From the NCBI GenBank assembly GCA_025024175.1, contig QCXZ01000064.1, positions 56,875,325 through 56,939,324 of the forward strand: a stretch of 64,000 nt of DNA. The letters run 5' to 3'. A model generated the notes under the pieces. That model was not told the DNA's origin. It worked only from the letters and a program-made list of their open reading frames with translations, and did no database searches. Positions 36,273 to 48,601 of the stretch are shown here, one piece after another (positions within the stretch are counted from its first letter, which is position 1; the number at the start of each line of letters is the position of its first letter). The position numbers and the translations under genes are program-made. The stretch is from Rhyzopertha dominica (Eukaryota > Arthropoda > Insecta > Coleoptera > Bostrichidae).

Positions 36273-39200
36273 TTACACACTACGATTTTGTTTCATACAC
36301 TTCCAACTATACAGTGTTGAAATTACCGAATTGAGCTTACTTTCCCAGTCTTTTTTCTCCTTCAATTTGTCAGTCGACAAGAATCTTTTCACCACTAGCA
36401 CATCATTCATTTTGTTTTTGTCCTTGCTCTCAAATTCTAGCAGCAACAAGAGTGTTCGTGGTCTAGCACACACAGATCTTTCCGCGGTACCTACTGTAGC
36501 GTTCACGCAAGAGTTCAGATCGATTACTTCAAGAGGCGCCTTGTTATCCATTTCGCAGGGATAGTTCCAGTATCTTAACTTAGCTGCTTTCAATGAGCAC
36601 CACCTTCTGTTCCAGGTAATCAATCCTCCTGATTCCGTACCGATAGTCAGAAAACCATCAATCTCCTCTTTTATCGTTACTTTCACGTTCATGTCCACTG
36701 ATACTACATCGGAAAGNGTAGAACACAGCGGCACATTGGTCATTTTAANTTCCGTCTTGTGAAGGTCGCCTACCGCTATTGTAGTTTTGCCCCATNACGT
36801 AAAGGATGACGGTCTTAGATAGTCACCAGGTAAAGATGGTCGAGAACTCCTGTTCAACGAGAAGAACTTTTGGGGATTTGGACACGGATTTTTCGTTTCC
36901 TAAAATAAATTTAGTTTTGTAGATATTTATAAATTCAACTGAATGTAGTAACGGAGGCAAATGAAACATTTCTTCAACTTTTAGTAGAAAATAACACTTG
37001 GTATGTTTCAATATACATATTGAGTAAAACATTCTTACACGTATATGTTTCAGACTTCTAGGCCTTTGTCAAAAAGTTTGTAGACAAAACTGATGCTTAT
37101 TGTACATGATAACAATTTATACTTGTGACTACGGATATTTTGCATTTTATGACCGCGTATATTTATTTTAGATACATGTACTCTTCCAAGTTTGTTTCAG
37201 AAAACAAAAGTGATTGCTGTCTTAAAACTTAGGAAACTTCCAAATGAAGCAGGAAGTTGTCAATCCATTGCTCTCCTGAGTGTATGTTACAAGTTGGGTA
37301 CTAGAGAAATTACTCTACCAGAGAATAAGACCTATTATTGAAGACCCACTTCCGACGAAACAAGCAGGTTTTAGGAAAAACAGAAGTTGCTCTAACCAAG
37401 TCTTGGCTCTAACATATGCTGAAGTTGGTTTTCAGAAACGATTGAAAACTGGACTAGTGTTCATAGACTTATCGGCGGTCTATGATAATATGTGGAAAGA
37501 TGGATTGATCCTCAAACTATTTAAAACTCTGAAATGTTGAAAGACTGTGAAGCTTATCGAACGAGTGGTGTCCCAACGTCAATTCAGAGTATTTCTGGGA
37601 AAGAAAAGTAGTAAATTCAGGATTTTCAATAATGGTTTTCACAAGGATCGATTCTGTCGCCTATTTTTTTCAACCTTTATGTAAGTGACCTTCCAGTAAC
37701 TCAGTGGAAGAAATTTGTGTATGCAGACGATATGGCGTTGGCCATATGTACTTGAACAAAACCTTTCAAGAGACATCGAGATTATGAATTGTTGTTTCAA
37801 AGCTTGGCGCTTGTGCCCCAATCCATTGAAGACAAAAGTAACTTGCTTGCATCTTAACAATCATCAAAAGACAAAACAATTTCAAGTTTTGTCAAATAAC
37901 ATAATTCTTAAACATAACTTCTTGTCAAAATGCCTTGGAGTGACTCTACATATGTCTCTAATGTACAAGAAACATCTAGAAAACATCAGTAAAAAATTAC
38001 AGACTAGAAACAACATCCTGCATAAGCTTGCTGGTACAAGTTGGGGTGCAAGTGTCCTCCGTACTTCTGCAACTGCCTTGCTTTATAGCACTGCTGAGTA
38101 TTGCCGTCCTGTCTGGAAAAATAGTCACCACACAGGAAAAATTGACACTGAACTAAATACTGCAGTGCGACTAATCACTGGAGCAATTAAGCCAACTCAA
38201 TTATCTTGGCTTCCGATTCTTTCAAACATTGCTTCTCCGGAGATTCGCACACAGTTTGCTACATATAAAGCTTGGCAGAAACATCAATCAGCTCCTAATA
38301 AGTTTCTGATTTCCCGAGATCTGTAAGACCTACCTACAACTCAACTAACTTCCAGAAAACGTCTGTGGACAGAAGATCTCCTTCGTGCTCCTTACACCAT
38401 TGAAGATGGATGGTGTTCTGTTTGGCAACTTAAGAAAGTCTTGGGTCACTCTGTATCGTTTTCGCACTAGTCATGGGAAATGTGGCAAACAATTGAACGT
38501 ATGGTCCACAGATGCCCCCGTACTGTATGGCCTGGTTATTTTGCGTCTATCCATCGTGATAATAATGGTGTAAAAGATTGGCTTAAGATAATTGAAATCT
38601 GATTGGAGTTTTTCTACGGTTTTTCTTCAATACTCTATCCAGAATAGATACATACATGTGTGTATCTATTCCGGATAGAGCGCAAATGCGAGATCTATTA
38701 TCGTTTGATGAAAATGTTTTTTCTTTCAGTGCTTCAATTTGGATTTAACATTCCCTTTGCATCATAAACAACATATCAATAAAAAAAACGAAAATACCTT
38801 ATTTGACGCATCGTTCGATGTCTAATTGTATTACTATTTTAACAAAATTAGCATTCAAATCCGTGAGAAAATTGACAACTTCCCGATGTTCTTAAACATT
38901 AAAAGGTTTTTCTGTATGAAACATGGAGTGAAGAAATCACCTTCTACACGGAAAAATTCAATTTACGGCGTGTTTCCAGTGACGTAGGTAAATTTTCTTT
39001 ATTTTTGCTAGCTAAATACCTTCGGTAAGGTACATGTTAGTACGTACACCACTGCTGATTGGTGCCAGTTGGTAACACTCTGGCCTAATACATGTGGTGC
39101 CCATCTTTCTTCCTTGTAAATCTCCACATTCAGAGAAGAGCACATACAGTACCCTCTAAATTTCAATATTATTTGTGCTGGTGGTTTGCAAGATGGCACA

Positions 39201-42200
39201 CGCTATATCGTAATATTGGATGATATCATGCAACCATTGATGATAGTTCATGAGAAAACCAAATTAATGAGAAGATGAACAGGCATTGGATACTTGATTA
39301 TTAGCCAAACCTGTAGGCTGTCAGTACAGGTTCTGTTGAATGACCACATCGATCGCCTAATCGGTTACCAAATGATTACTTTTTGTGGTGGTCTGAAGTC
39401 ATTATAAACAACCACCCCATGCACAGTTGAAAATCTGGGTCCGTGAATTGTCCAGGAATATCCCAAAGAAATTTTTGAAAAAGTATGTCCCATTCGAAAA
39501 CAGGTTCCATCATAGTTTAGAGCCAGATGATAGCAATAATAAAAGATTTTGACAGCTGATTTAGCACATCAATTTGAGCCAAATTATATCTTGTTCGTAA
39601 AAAGGAACGAATCTACAGATTATGAGGTGTTAAATATTTGCATAAATGGCACACTTACCCTATTAAGATGAAACTTGGACTCGTGGCTGTAGTTTCTCAT
39701 GGCGTTTTTCAAAATCATGGAGTATATAGCAACCTCGATTTCAAAATTGGCTGAAAGGTCGTCAAATGAAAGGCTGGAGTCAAATTCAACATTTCCAATT
39801 CCATCAGGGACTTTCACTTCGGTCGCTAAAACCCTTGAGCCACTCTTAACAATGCACAGAAACCAATGGCTGAAGTTCTTCGCCTTTTCCACGATCTCTT
39901 TGGTGCGAAAGCTTAATTTTGTTATTTCTACCGATCCCTTATTTTCTGTAGTTGGTAACGGGCCCTTGTAATCCATACGTTGAATTTCTTGTAGAACAGC
40001 TTCTCGTCGACAGGCTACAGAACAAATCACTATAGATAGCTGTCTAAATCTCTGAATACACCGGAATATACCATAGAAGTACTAAATATAGAGAGTTAGA
40101 CGCTACGTTTAAAATGAGGAAAACGTACATTACAGTTACATGCGAAACTGGTTATTAATAGTAGGCAGATTATAAACAAACAAATGTAGGTATCCTCTTA
40201 ACAAGTTATAGTAATAATTTCTACAAAAAGAAAATGAAAAATAAACAATTATTTATATCTATTTTATGAACTAATTATATTATTTATTTGTTATCGATCC
40301 CTGCAAAAATATCGACTCGCACTTGAGGTGGCGACTTGTTATTTATAAATAAATAACTACTAAACAATAATAATTAATATCGCGCTTATTAGAGTTTTCG
40401 ACACGATCGTGTTTTCGCAGATTAATTACCTATATTATTAATTTACTATCGATCCGTGCAAAAAATCGAGTCGAGATTGGGGTGGCGATTTAACATTTTG
40501 TTCTCCTATGAAAGTACTCCAAAACAGATACACAAAGATTGTACTCCTATTTCAATTAGCATAAAATGTAGAAGTTTTTGGCTCATGTACTTTTTCAAAA
40601 TAGTTTGTAAACTGTGTTTTAGTTATTAAACAAAAGTGAGCAAAAAATTGAGCGTATTTTTTCAGGTGGACCTAAAAATTGCTATAGTTATACCTTATGG
40701 TACTAATCATGAANTGAATCATAAGGATTATAATAGATGGTTATTGAGAAACCAGGCCAATATATGTAATGAAAACGTATTGCTAGTTTTGACCACAATC
40801 GAACCTGGGACCATTTGATTGTTAGCCAAACGTGCTAACCACTCCACTATTAGCGCCCTATTCAGATTTAAAACACGTTTAGGCGACAATTGTCTTTGAT
40901 AACATAAAGATTGTCTTGAGTTTTCTTGAAATACTTGATTCAGTACAGTACCCTGTATAAGTAGCTGTTTACACATTTAGATGGCAACGACCAACATGGA
41001 TGGGTTTTCAAGACACATTTACTAAATAATGTAGCACGAATTAAATAAGTAGTGTCTTTTATAGATAGTTCGATAGATAACCAAAGATAGCGTTTCACTA
41101 TTGATATAGTTCAATACCAGCAATTAAAAGCACTTGTGTGACTTACTAGCTAGTAACAGCAACTTCTCGGCTTCAACAAGTTCAGTACTGGATTCAAATT
41201 CCTTGGTAATCTGACAGAAATGAAGTGCCTTAGATGTTTGGACCATTATCTGAAATTGAACCAGGGACTCAGTCATTAATTTGTCCATTATTAGGTCATT
41301 TTGGAAACGAGCCTCCTTTGTAGTTTCTTCAGCGATCACTTCATTCTGGTGCCCTAATGCAACTGAAGGATTTCCACGGAGAAGTCCATTTGTGTTTTCA
41401 GTGGTTTGTGACTCATAACTACAACCACTGTTTTTGGAGATTAGTGTCGATATATGCGATGTTCCGACGCTACTGTTGACAATTTCATTCTGAAACACAC
41501 AAATTTCTGTTGGCACAGAGTTAAAAAACGGTGGATGAGTTTCGGTCATTTAGCGCTCGGGAAACATGCAGGTGTTTAAAATTAGAATGGTTGGCGCTTG
41601 TAAGTGCCAAGTAAAACGATGAGCCATTTAATAATTGCGAGTTTAAATGATTACAGGTATAAATTGGTATTAAAGCGTATAATATTTCGCATTTGTATTG
41701 TGGGATTTTGGTTTAGTTTTGTGCAACGATATTTCAACCATTGATTCTGGCTTCCTTTTGTTTTATTTTAGTCATTACAGTTGCACTTACACCGAGTTAC
41801 AAAAAAGTAGCCCATCATTTGTTTCTATTTTTGGATTATCTATAGTCACAATTCTGTTAACTTTTGATAGCCGTTTTAGTCTCAAACGCGTAGAAAACTG
41901 ATATTAATCACTGTAGACAATTATTACTGTCGCATTATAGCGGTGATTATTCCGTCTGATTATTGGAATCATCCATCTGTGTTTTGGGGCGATTGTTTAA
42001 TTCTTACTAAACTTTATTCTGTAAGAAAATGCATATAACTAGAGAAGTTGTGGAGTAGTGGCTTTAGCTGAAGATGGGCGAAGTGTGTGATATGCTGCCC
42101 GTTTTATTAGAAAGCCAGAGACAACAGCACTTACGAAGAGCATTTTAAAGATATCGTCAGACTCAAATGTATACCCGAAGACGTTGTCTTAAGGCAACAT

Positions 42201-45200
42201 CTGTAGATGATGGATTTTCAGGACTCCAAAGTCTTCGAAATCGTCACCAAACAGCTGTTGAATTGGCNGANAGACTTAGAAACGTACGGGATANAACTGT
42301 AAGTGCTCAAACAGTTAGGTGAAGACTGGTGGCCTCTGGTTTGAGGGTGAGAAGAACAGGCAGTGTCCCAAGCCTTATGGTACAGCACGAACAACGGCGA
42401 CTTGCATTTGCTATGATTTATGAAAACTGGGAAGAAAGAGATTGGAGGATAGTACTATTCTAGATGAATCCCGATGGACCATGCACAACGTCAGCATAAT
42501 TAATGTTATAAAATATTATTTTATCTTTAACGGGAATACTACATATTGCATTCAAATTCATGATATCCTTTCTAATCAACAGACCAACATGTTCATCACT
42601 TTGAAATCTGTAGTCTTCATTCTTCATTCAAGAATTCAAGTTTTTTGCCTTTGATATACAAGCTCAATCGGAGTTTAATTTGATGGCGAATGTGAGTCTT
42701 GGAAGGCTTGCCAAATATTAATAATTTTGATTTTTGGAGATTAATCATAAGGGAATGCTGTGCACATGAGCGTACCTAGCTTTTGGTCTGGGGGGGGGGG
42801 GGGGAAGCAAATCAAGAATTTTCCTTGCTGAATAATTCAACATAAATAAAAATGTGCCTTTATCCATTATGTACCTAAGTAATTAACGAAGTATTTATTT
42901 CATGAACAATCTTCGTTGATTTTCTGCAAGGTGACTTAAAACATCTTCTGTGAAGACCCGTTTGTTATGTTTTTTATATATACTGATCTTGAAAAGCTCC
43001 TTTATTCCTAATTCAATTATTGATGATATCAGTTAGGCGATATCTAGCGCATTCAGTTGCCTGTCTATCATGTTTAACAGAAGATGAGTAGATACATTTT
43101 ATTTGGGAGATTAAAGATCCGTGATCAACATAATCTATAGTAATGTCAAACGAAGTACTAAAGAAATATAAATTTTACCTTAAGCATCTACTAAAAGAAC
43201 CACGTTTTATGATGCGCTTTTTAGTTTCTACTTTTTGCATTAGAAGCTTTAAAAATTTAAATTAGGAGTGAATAGGTAGCTAGTATAGATTAAAAAAAAA
43301 TATCACAACTGAGAATGAGGAAACAACCTGGTCGTGAAACAGTACCTAAGACTATAATGAATTAAGCTGCTGGTTTAGTTAATCTTAGTTAAACTTAAAA
43401 ATACAAGTTATAAGCCCCAGCATTTTGCGTCAGCTGGCCAAACACCAACAATCAGCATTAAATTGATGGTCGTTTTATCTATAACAATTTTTACTCATAC
43501 ATGTAATTTTACCCTAATTTTTGCATAATTTTAAAACCACCATTTGTTATTGTTCTCAGGCTACAAAAATGTTTTCATGTATTATATTTATCTTGCTGGC
43601 TGTCATTGATTTGCAAAATATGGCTTAATATCGCCAAAAAACATGTGTTAAAATTTTTTACGGACTTTATTTGACTATACATGCTATATATTATATTAGC
43701 ACAGTATAAATTATTACAAATGTAGGTATTCCTTTACGATCAATTAATCTTATTATGGCAATGTCAGTTATACTCGTATATCAACCGTACTGAACGAGTC
43801 CAGGTTAAATTTATAAAAATTATGAATTACCGTTTTAATAGTGAATTCTTCCATTTTCCTTATGAAACCCATTTACGACGTTTTCATTTATTATTAAAAC
43901 TGTCCTCGCGCAGAATAATTGCTGGAATCTTGTTCCTGTATATACTCGTTAACTTTGAGGTCGAGTGTGACTATATTCTAAGCTGCTTATCATTTGCTAT
44001 TAATAATTGCAGCACCTGATTGTCTAGGCTCTTTTATATACCCTTCCATAATACTAACTACGCGGAAAATGCCTCTCTTGTGCGAATTCAGAAGGAATAC
44101 AACACACACTTTGCGTAGGTTGATATTTTTGTATTGTCACTCTACAGGACTCAAGGGTTTGCTGTCTCGGTCTTTGACTAACACTTTGCTTTGCTTAGAT
44201 TCTTGTATTTATTAAAATTATGCATAGTACCTTTAGGGACGCGAATAGCTCGACCTCCTATATACCTACCTTGTTTTCTTGTGCTGACCACTCTCTCTTT
44301 ATGTCTTTTTTAATTTATATTCCATTACTATTATTTATTGTTACAATAAATGTTTTCTGTTTTTTTTACTGACGCACTTTTATGTAATTATGTTTATTAT
44401 ATTTGCTTTGAAATGGGAGCTTGTATTTAGTGCAACTCTGTGTGGGAACGTGTTGTTCTTCTTGAGTTCCCATTTGTTTAAATAAATAAATAAATAAATA
44501 AACTAAACTGATGCTCCATTAATTTCTCTATAAGTTTAGATAAAAGAGGCAGTACACTTGTTGGTCTTAAAGCCTTATAATTTTGCGGAGAAGAAGTTTT
44601 ATGTAACTGCAAACTATTGAAGTTTTCCAAGAATCCTGGAATACACTATGGCCAATACAAAAATTCATCACCTAAATGTGTAATATGGAGGAGTATTACA
44701 GGCAATAAGCTGTAGAGTATTAAGTTTAGGGAAATACCATCAGACCCCGCAGCATTTGACTTAACGGTATTAATGACAGCAAGTACATCCGCTTTTGTTA
44801 ATTATTTAAAATGTGTTTCTTTCTTTCTTCAAATGGAAGAAGTTAAGAAATGAACACGAACACTATAGCTCTCACGTCTTCAACGTTTGTGTGAAATATT
44901 CTTGTTTGTTTAGAGTACAACATAAATTATTGACATAATGCTTACCTGTCTTATAGAATATGACTGTGTTGTATCGTACATGCCGTATTCATCACCTAAT
45001 GCTTCTCGTAGAAATCGTTGAGAATCGTACTCCACATTATCGCAATAACCCCTTTCCAAACAATTTTCTGAACTTTGAAGCGAGAAGTCAGATATCACAA
45101 TCTCCATGCTGCTATCCAAGTTGCTTTCATCGGCAGAGTGCATGAAATCGTATTCATCAAATTTTTCTCTTTTATCTGCCGAATTGTAGGTTTTACGCTG

Positions 45201-45780
45201 TATACTGTTATCGGAGTCTTCGATGACCGCTCTGAGATGTTTTCTTTTTAAACTGCGTTCGTGATGGTAATTTAGGGCGTCTGAGAAACGTTCATAAACT
45301 AATTCTTGAACGATCTCCGCGTCATTCGTCTGTTCTACATTGTTATTTTCTGCTTTAATTTTTGATAATAGTGCATGTGTCCCCATAATCGGTACGTGAT
45401 TCCCATTTCTCTGAACTTCATGTATTTTATCTCCTTTGATTTTCATTATGGCAAGGTTCTTTTGATTTGTCATGTCTTCAACAGCAGCTTTTTCTTTCAT
45501 GCTTGATATATCATTGACGCTGTTAGATATAACCGACTTTTCCGAAGCCGAGTGATAGTCTTGAACTGAAGTGTTGTGCCAATTATTCTTAACATCTGAG
45601 TCAAGGCGTTCCATATTTAAATTATCAGAATTTGCCCATATTTCAAGATGTACAAAACCATTACCTCTTTTAATATACTTTTTTAATGTTGAAGTATGTA
45701 TATTTCCTACTGCTTCTTGTAAAACTGGGGTATGATTTAAGCTTTTTACTGGCGACAGTACATTCATTTTCGCTATAGTC
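36273..45780 (-). CDS. Anillin-like cytokinesis scaffold (anillin homology domain + PH domain)
   Basis: Anillin links actin, myosin, septins and RhoA at the cleavage furrow. Minus-strand exons: 44946-45780, 41147-41489, 39659-40014 and 36273-36899, all with GT-AG borders and continuous phase. They code 715 aa if the ATG at 45765-45767 is the start. Exon 2 ends with SSTELVEAEKLLLLAS, typical of the segment just before the anillin homology domain. Exon 3 carries that domain (GPLPTTENKGSVEITKLSFR, then SANFEIEVAIYSM). Exon 4 completes it and adds the PH domain (EEIDGFLTIG, WNRRWCSLKAAKLRYW, FLSTDKLKEKKDWESKLNSV). Known anillins exceed 1,100 aa, and exon 1 has a good splice acceptor 13 nt upstream of the ATG, so upstream exons may be missing. 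Exon 1 itself is not clearly recognisable. Three N lie in exon 4. Introns hold several transposons. Confidence 0.87.
37195..38600 (+). pseudogene. Non-LTR retrotransposon (LINE) RT, in an anillin intron
   Basis: Antisense to the host gene. 37280-37540 encodes PTKQAGFRKNRSCSNQVLAL and TGLVFIDLSAVYDNMWKDGL (RT motif A). FSQGSILSPIFFNLYVSDLP (motif B) and FVYADDMALAI (motif C) follow near 37640-37745. 37715-38326 continues into the C-terminal region (NCCFKAWRLCPNPLKTKVTC; SWGASVLRTSATALLYSTAE). Several frameshifts and stops are present. The clade is close to jockey-like or related LINEs. Confidence 0.87.
38633..38680. repeat. 48-bp near-perfect palindrome
   Basis: Two 24-nt arms, starting CTCTATCC and ending GGATAGAG, meet at ATACATACATGTGTGTAT. 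Only two mismatches occur between the arms. It lies just after the LINE remnant. Confidence 0.9.
38684..39658. other. Remaining part of an anillin intron
   Basis: AT-rich; no gene found. The sequence around 39240-39520 has transposase-like wording in places, but no continuous frame. Confidence 0.4.
40290..40495. repeat. Diverged ~155-bp-spaced duplication
   Basis: TATCGATCCCTGCAAAAAT near 40294 and TATCGATCCGTGCAAAAAAT near 40448 each lead into a TCGA...GGTGGCGA block. The two blocks are direct repeats in an otherwise AT-rich intron. Confidence 0.55.
40791..40860 (-). repeat. tRNA-like sequence (tRNA pseudogene or SINE head)
   Basis: On the minus strand, GTGGAGTGGTTAGCACGTTT looks like the A-box/D-arm side of a tRNA(Val)-type gene. 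AGGTTCGATT about 35 nt later is a B box. The acceptor stem does not close, so it is not a working tRNA gene. It is either a degraded tRNA copy or the head of a tRNA-derived SINE. Confidence 0.65.
42050..42490 (+). pseudogene. Tc1-type transposase N-terminal remnant
   Basis: Frames read VALAEDGRSVCYAARFI (helix-turn-helix), RQTQMYTRRRCLKATSVDD, GLQSLRNRHQTAVELA and then LVASGLRVRRTGSVPSL and the first-Asp region DESRWTMHN. Three N and several frame changes. The rest of the catalytic domain is absent. It lies in the large first intron of the anillin-like gene. Confidence 0.75.
42791..42804. repeat. Poly-G tract
   Basis: A run of 14 G (GGG repeated) in the large anillin intron; its length is probably variable or uncertain in the assembly. 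Confidence 0.7.
43820..44508 (+). pseudogene. Jockey-type LINE, 3' end with TAAA tail
   Basis: Frames read LRRFHLLLKLSSRRIIAGIL and ECDYILSCLSFAINNC (43822-44019), then a second frame with FYIPFHNTNYAENAPLV (44035-44080). These match the C-terminal end of jockey-clade ORF2. The tail AAATAAATAAATAAATAAAT runs at about 44480-44503. It is antisense to the anillin-like gene. Confidence 0.78.
44512..44815 (-). pseudogene. LINE RT fragment (fingers region)
   Basis: On the minus strand: KADVLAVINTVKSNAAGSDG, then LPVILLHITHLG and a KALRPTSVLPLLSKLIEKLM-like stretch. This is the N-terminal part of a non-LTR reverse transcriptase. It abuts the tail of the plus-strand LINE, so one probably inserted next to or into the other. 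Confidence 0.75.
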
Positions 45781-47389
45781 CTAAAACAAAAAGTATTTTA
45801 GTAATAATTCAATAAATGCGTTACTAAAATTAATTGATCTCGAATTAAACGTTTCAGTAATGCTTAGATTTGTGTAATCCTGGGACAAGTGCGATGTAAT
45901 CTTATGAAACCTATAATGTAATCATTATGTATAGTTTGTATAGATTACATATTCCGTAAAAAAAATATTTTGAAGTACTTATAATTAGAATACCATTTTT
46001 ATTAATTAAAAAGAAAACCAAACCAAACATAAATTCTTATGTAAATTTCTGATGTAAGCTCTAAAGATATCTGTTTAGTTGTTGTTGTTTTATTTATTTT
46101 GTTAGAATAGTTTGAAAAAGTGTTAATTATATCGGAATACATATTGCTGATATAATAACAAAATGTGATATTAAAAACTGATAAATGTTGAAGAATCTTA
46201 ATTGTTTGTCCTAAAAAATGTAAATTACACTAATGCAATTGACACCGCATGGCTTGAACATTTACAATGCAGTTCTTCTGGGGGACACTTATGTAATAAG
46301 TTATTTGCACAGGTTTTGAAACTTCCTTTTCAAGGACCCAAAGTAGAGTTCCTTCGAGGGGAAGATATCCCCTTTGTTTTTTTTTTTGAGATCCACAACA
46401 AACACAAAATAGCCAAGAGATAAATTATTAGGTAAAGAAGTANCCTCAAGATGATTTCATTTAGATTAGGTTGTATGAAACTATTGTTAAGAGTTAAAAA
46501 TTAATTATATTTAATACTCCCACATCGAGAATGTTTAAGTGATAACTTACCCTTAATCGGTAAGTAACATATGCAGTCTAATTTACACGCACACCAGATG
46601 ACACACAACAATGCAACTATCACAAAACCTCGTTTCACCAGGGGCCGTTTGTAAATATTTTTGCATTCTATTTATACACTTTATTGGTTGGTAGCAATTA
46701 CTCAGAAACTGGTAGCAAATCATATTGTCAATTTTGCTAGATATGATAATGGCCAGTTCAGCTATGTATTTGTTCAGTACATGTAGGCATCTCACAATAT
46801 CTGCTGGTGTTTTAGGTCAAACAAGCAAGAAAGCGTACAAAAACTATGTTTTTTTTTCATATAAAATTATCAAAAGAAGCAAACATTGCAAAGGTACTGT
46901 GTTCCAGCTGATATTATACTTGCAAATTCATCTTTTCTGGATAGATACACACTGACTTTCTTTTAAAACAGATATTACTTACTCTTTATCAAAATCCAAT
47001 ATCGTTATCTTTGCATGAGATATAAATGCAGAACAAGTAGGCATGTTATCTATTAGTATGGCAGCACGCTATTCATGAAAATTTCCATTCATAAAATTGT
47101 ACTTACCACCTATATCTCGGTTTGATTTGTCAACTAGCTATAACTAAAAAATTAAACAAATATATATTATTTTAATTAGTTAATAAGTAAATAATTATTT
47201 CATCCTGCTTGGTACTGTATGTAACATACCTACCTACTTTACAGAGGTCTTACAAAGTCATTACTCGCAATTCCTGCAAATTTTGTAATTGATTCACTGA
47301 TCTCTAAATAATCAGCCTCATTATGTTTGCGGCATTATCAGCGTAAATCGACATGTAGGGTTACAAAACGGCAAATTTCAAAAATTACT
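45781..47389. other. Spacer upstream of the anillin-like exons
   Basis: AT-rich, one N. It may contain 5' exons or the promoter of the anillin-like gene on the minus strand. I could not recognise any. Confidence 0.45.
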
Positions 47390-48195
47390 CTATTATAGAT
47401 TTTTCTATTGAACGGTTAATTCGATTTTAATAATTTTTGGTTTCTAGCGTCATTTCTCAGCAATGATGTTGTTTTCGAAATTTTCATTAAAATTTTAGTT
47501 TTCAGTATCTACAGAGTGTTTAAACGAGGATGCATATTTCCTGCAGAATTTACAATTCCCCGAGAGATGCACCAGCTACAGCTACAATGTCAGTTGGAAT
47601 TAAACTGCAGCCCCATCTTTCTTGAACATGTTCTTTTTTATTCACGCCAATACCTTTATTATTAATACAGATACACATGTTTTGAAGCATAACAGTTAAA
47701 AAGGGGTGTTCCGTCAAATTCGCGAACTTTAACGTTCTTTTGGCATTTTTACGTTAGTGTTTTGATATGGAAGAAATTTGAATAGAGATCCTGCTCTTAT
47801 CACTTTTTTTGTTAGCTGTAGGTACTGTTTTTGTTGTTTTAGCGCTCTTAAATTTAATTTTGTTGTGGTATATAGTTCTTAAACTTTCATAAATAACTGG
47901 CACGCTTTAAAACTGCGTATCTCCATGAATAACAAAGAGATTGGCGTGAATAAAAAAGAAAATGGTTCAGGAAAAATGGGGCTACCGTTTAATTCCAATT
48001 GTCATCTGCAGCTGCAGCTGATGCATCCCTTGGGAAATTGCATATGGTGGGCAAGAAGGAGACCTCGTTTAAACACTTGTAGATACTTAATACTGAAATT
48101 AGAATGAAAATTACAAAAATTTTGCTGCGAAATGAAGATACAATTGAAACCAAAGATCATCAAAATCGGATCAGCCGTTCGTGAGAAAATCTAAT
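47390..48195. mobile_element. Fold-back element with ~280-bp inverted arms
   Basis: The left arm (about 47390-47676) and right arm (about 47918-48193) are inverted copies. Shared blocks include GTGTTTAAACGAGG, GGAATTAAAC, TTTTTTATTCACGCCAAT and GGTTTC. The ~240-bp centre is non-coding. It lies about 400 bp upstream of the Seh1 start codon. Confidence 0.82.
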
Positions 48196-48601
48196 TTAAA
48201 GACCTGTGCCTTGGAATCCCGATAGGCATAGCAGCTACGAACAACCAAAATAATGGAGGTTCAAGATTACCGTTTCCGTCCCCTTTATAGGCACATAAAA
48301 ATACGCAACGTTCCTTTTCTGTACGTTCTATATTCAAAGAAACAACCAAGGAGGAAAGATAGTTATTTTTCCTCCTTGGAACCAACCCCATTATTTGCAA
48401 AATTATTGGCAACCCCGCTATAAACTTGACGACAATGCCATGCACGTCATTCAGCGTAATGACATTTGACGTAATGAAACTTCGAGGTTAGAATTCTATT
48501 TACAGTTACTGACGCTAGTTGTAGTGCATTGTTTATTGTTTGTTTTTAATACATTGCGTTGAATTGAATATATGAGAGAATCAAGGACTCACACTAAAAA
48601 T

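Noticed and set aside
40791..40860. Functional tRNA gene
   Set aside because: The acceptor and T-arm stems do not close and the anticodon loop is not credible.
48191..48445. Minus-strand open frame upstream of Seh1 as a gene or missing anillin exon
   Set aside because: Partly overlaps the fold-back arm, has no anillin-like sequence and no convincing splice sites.
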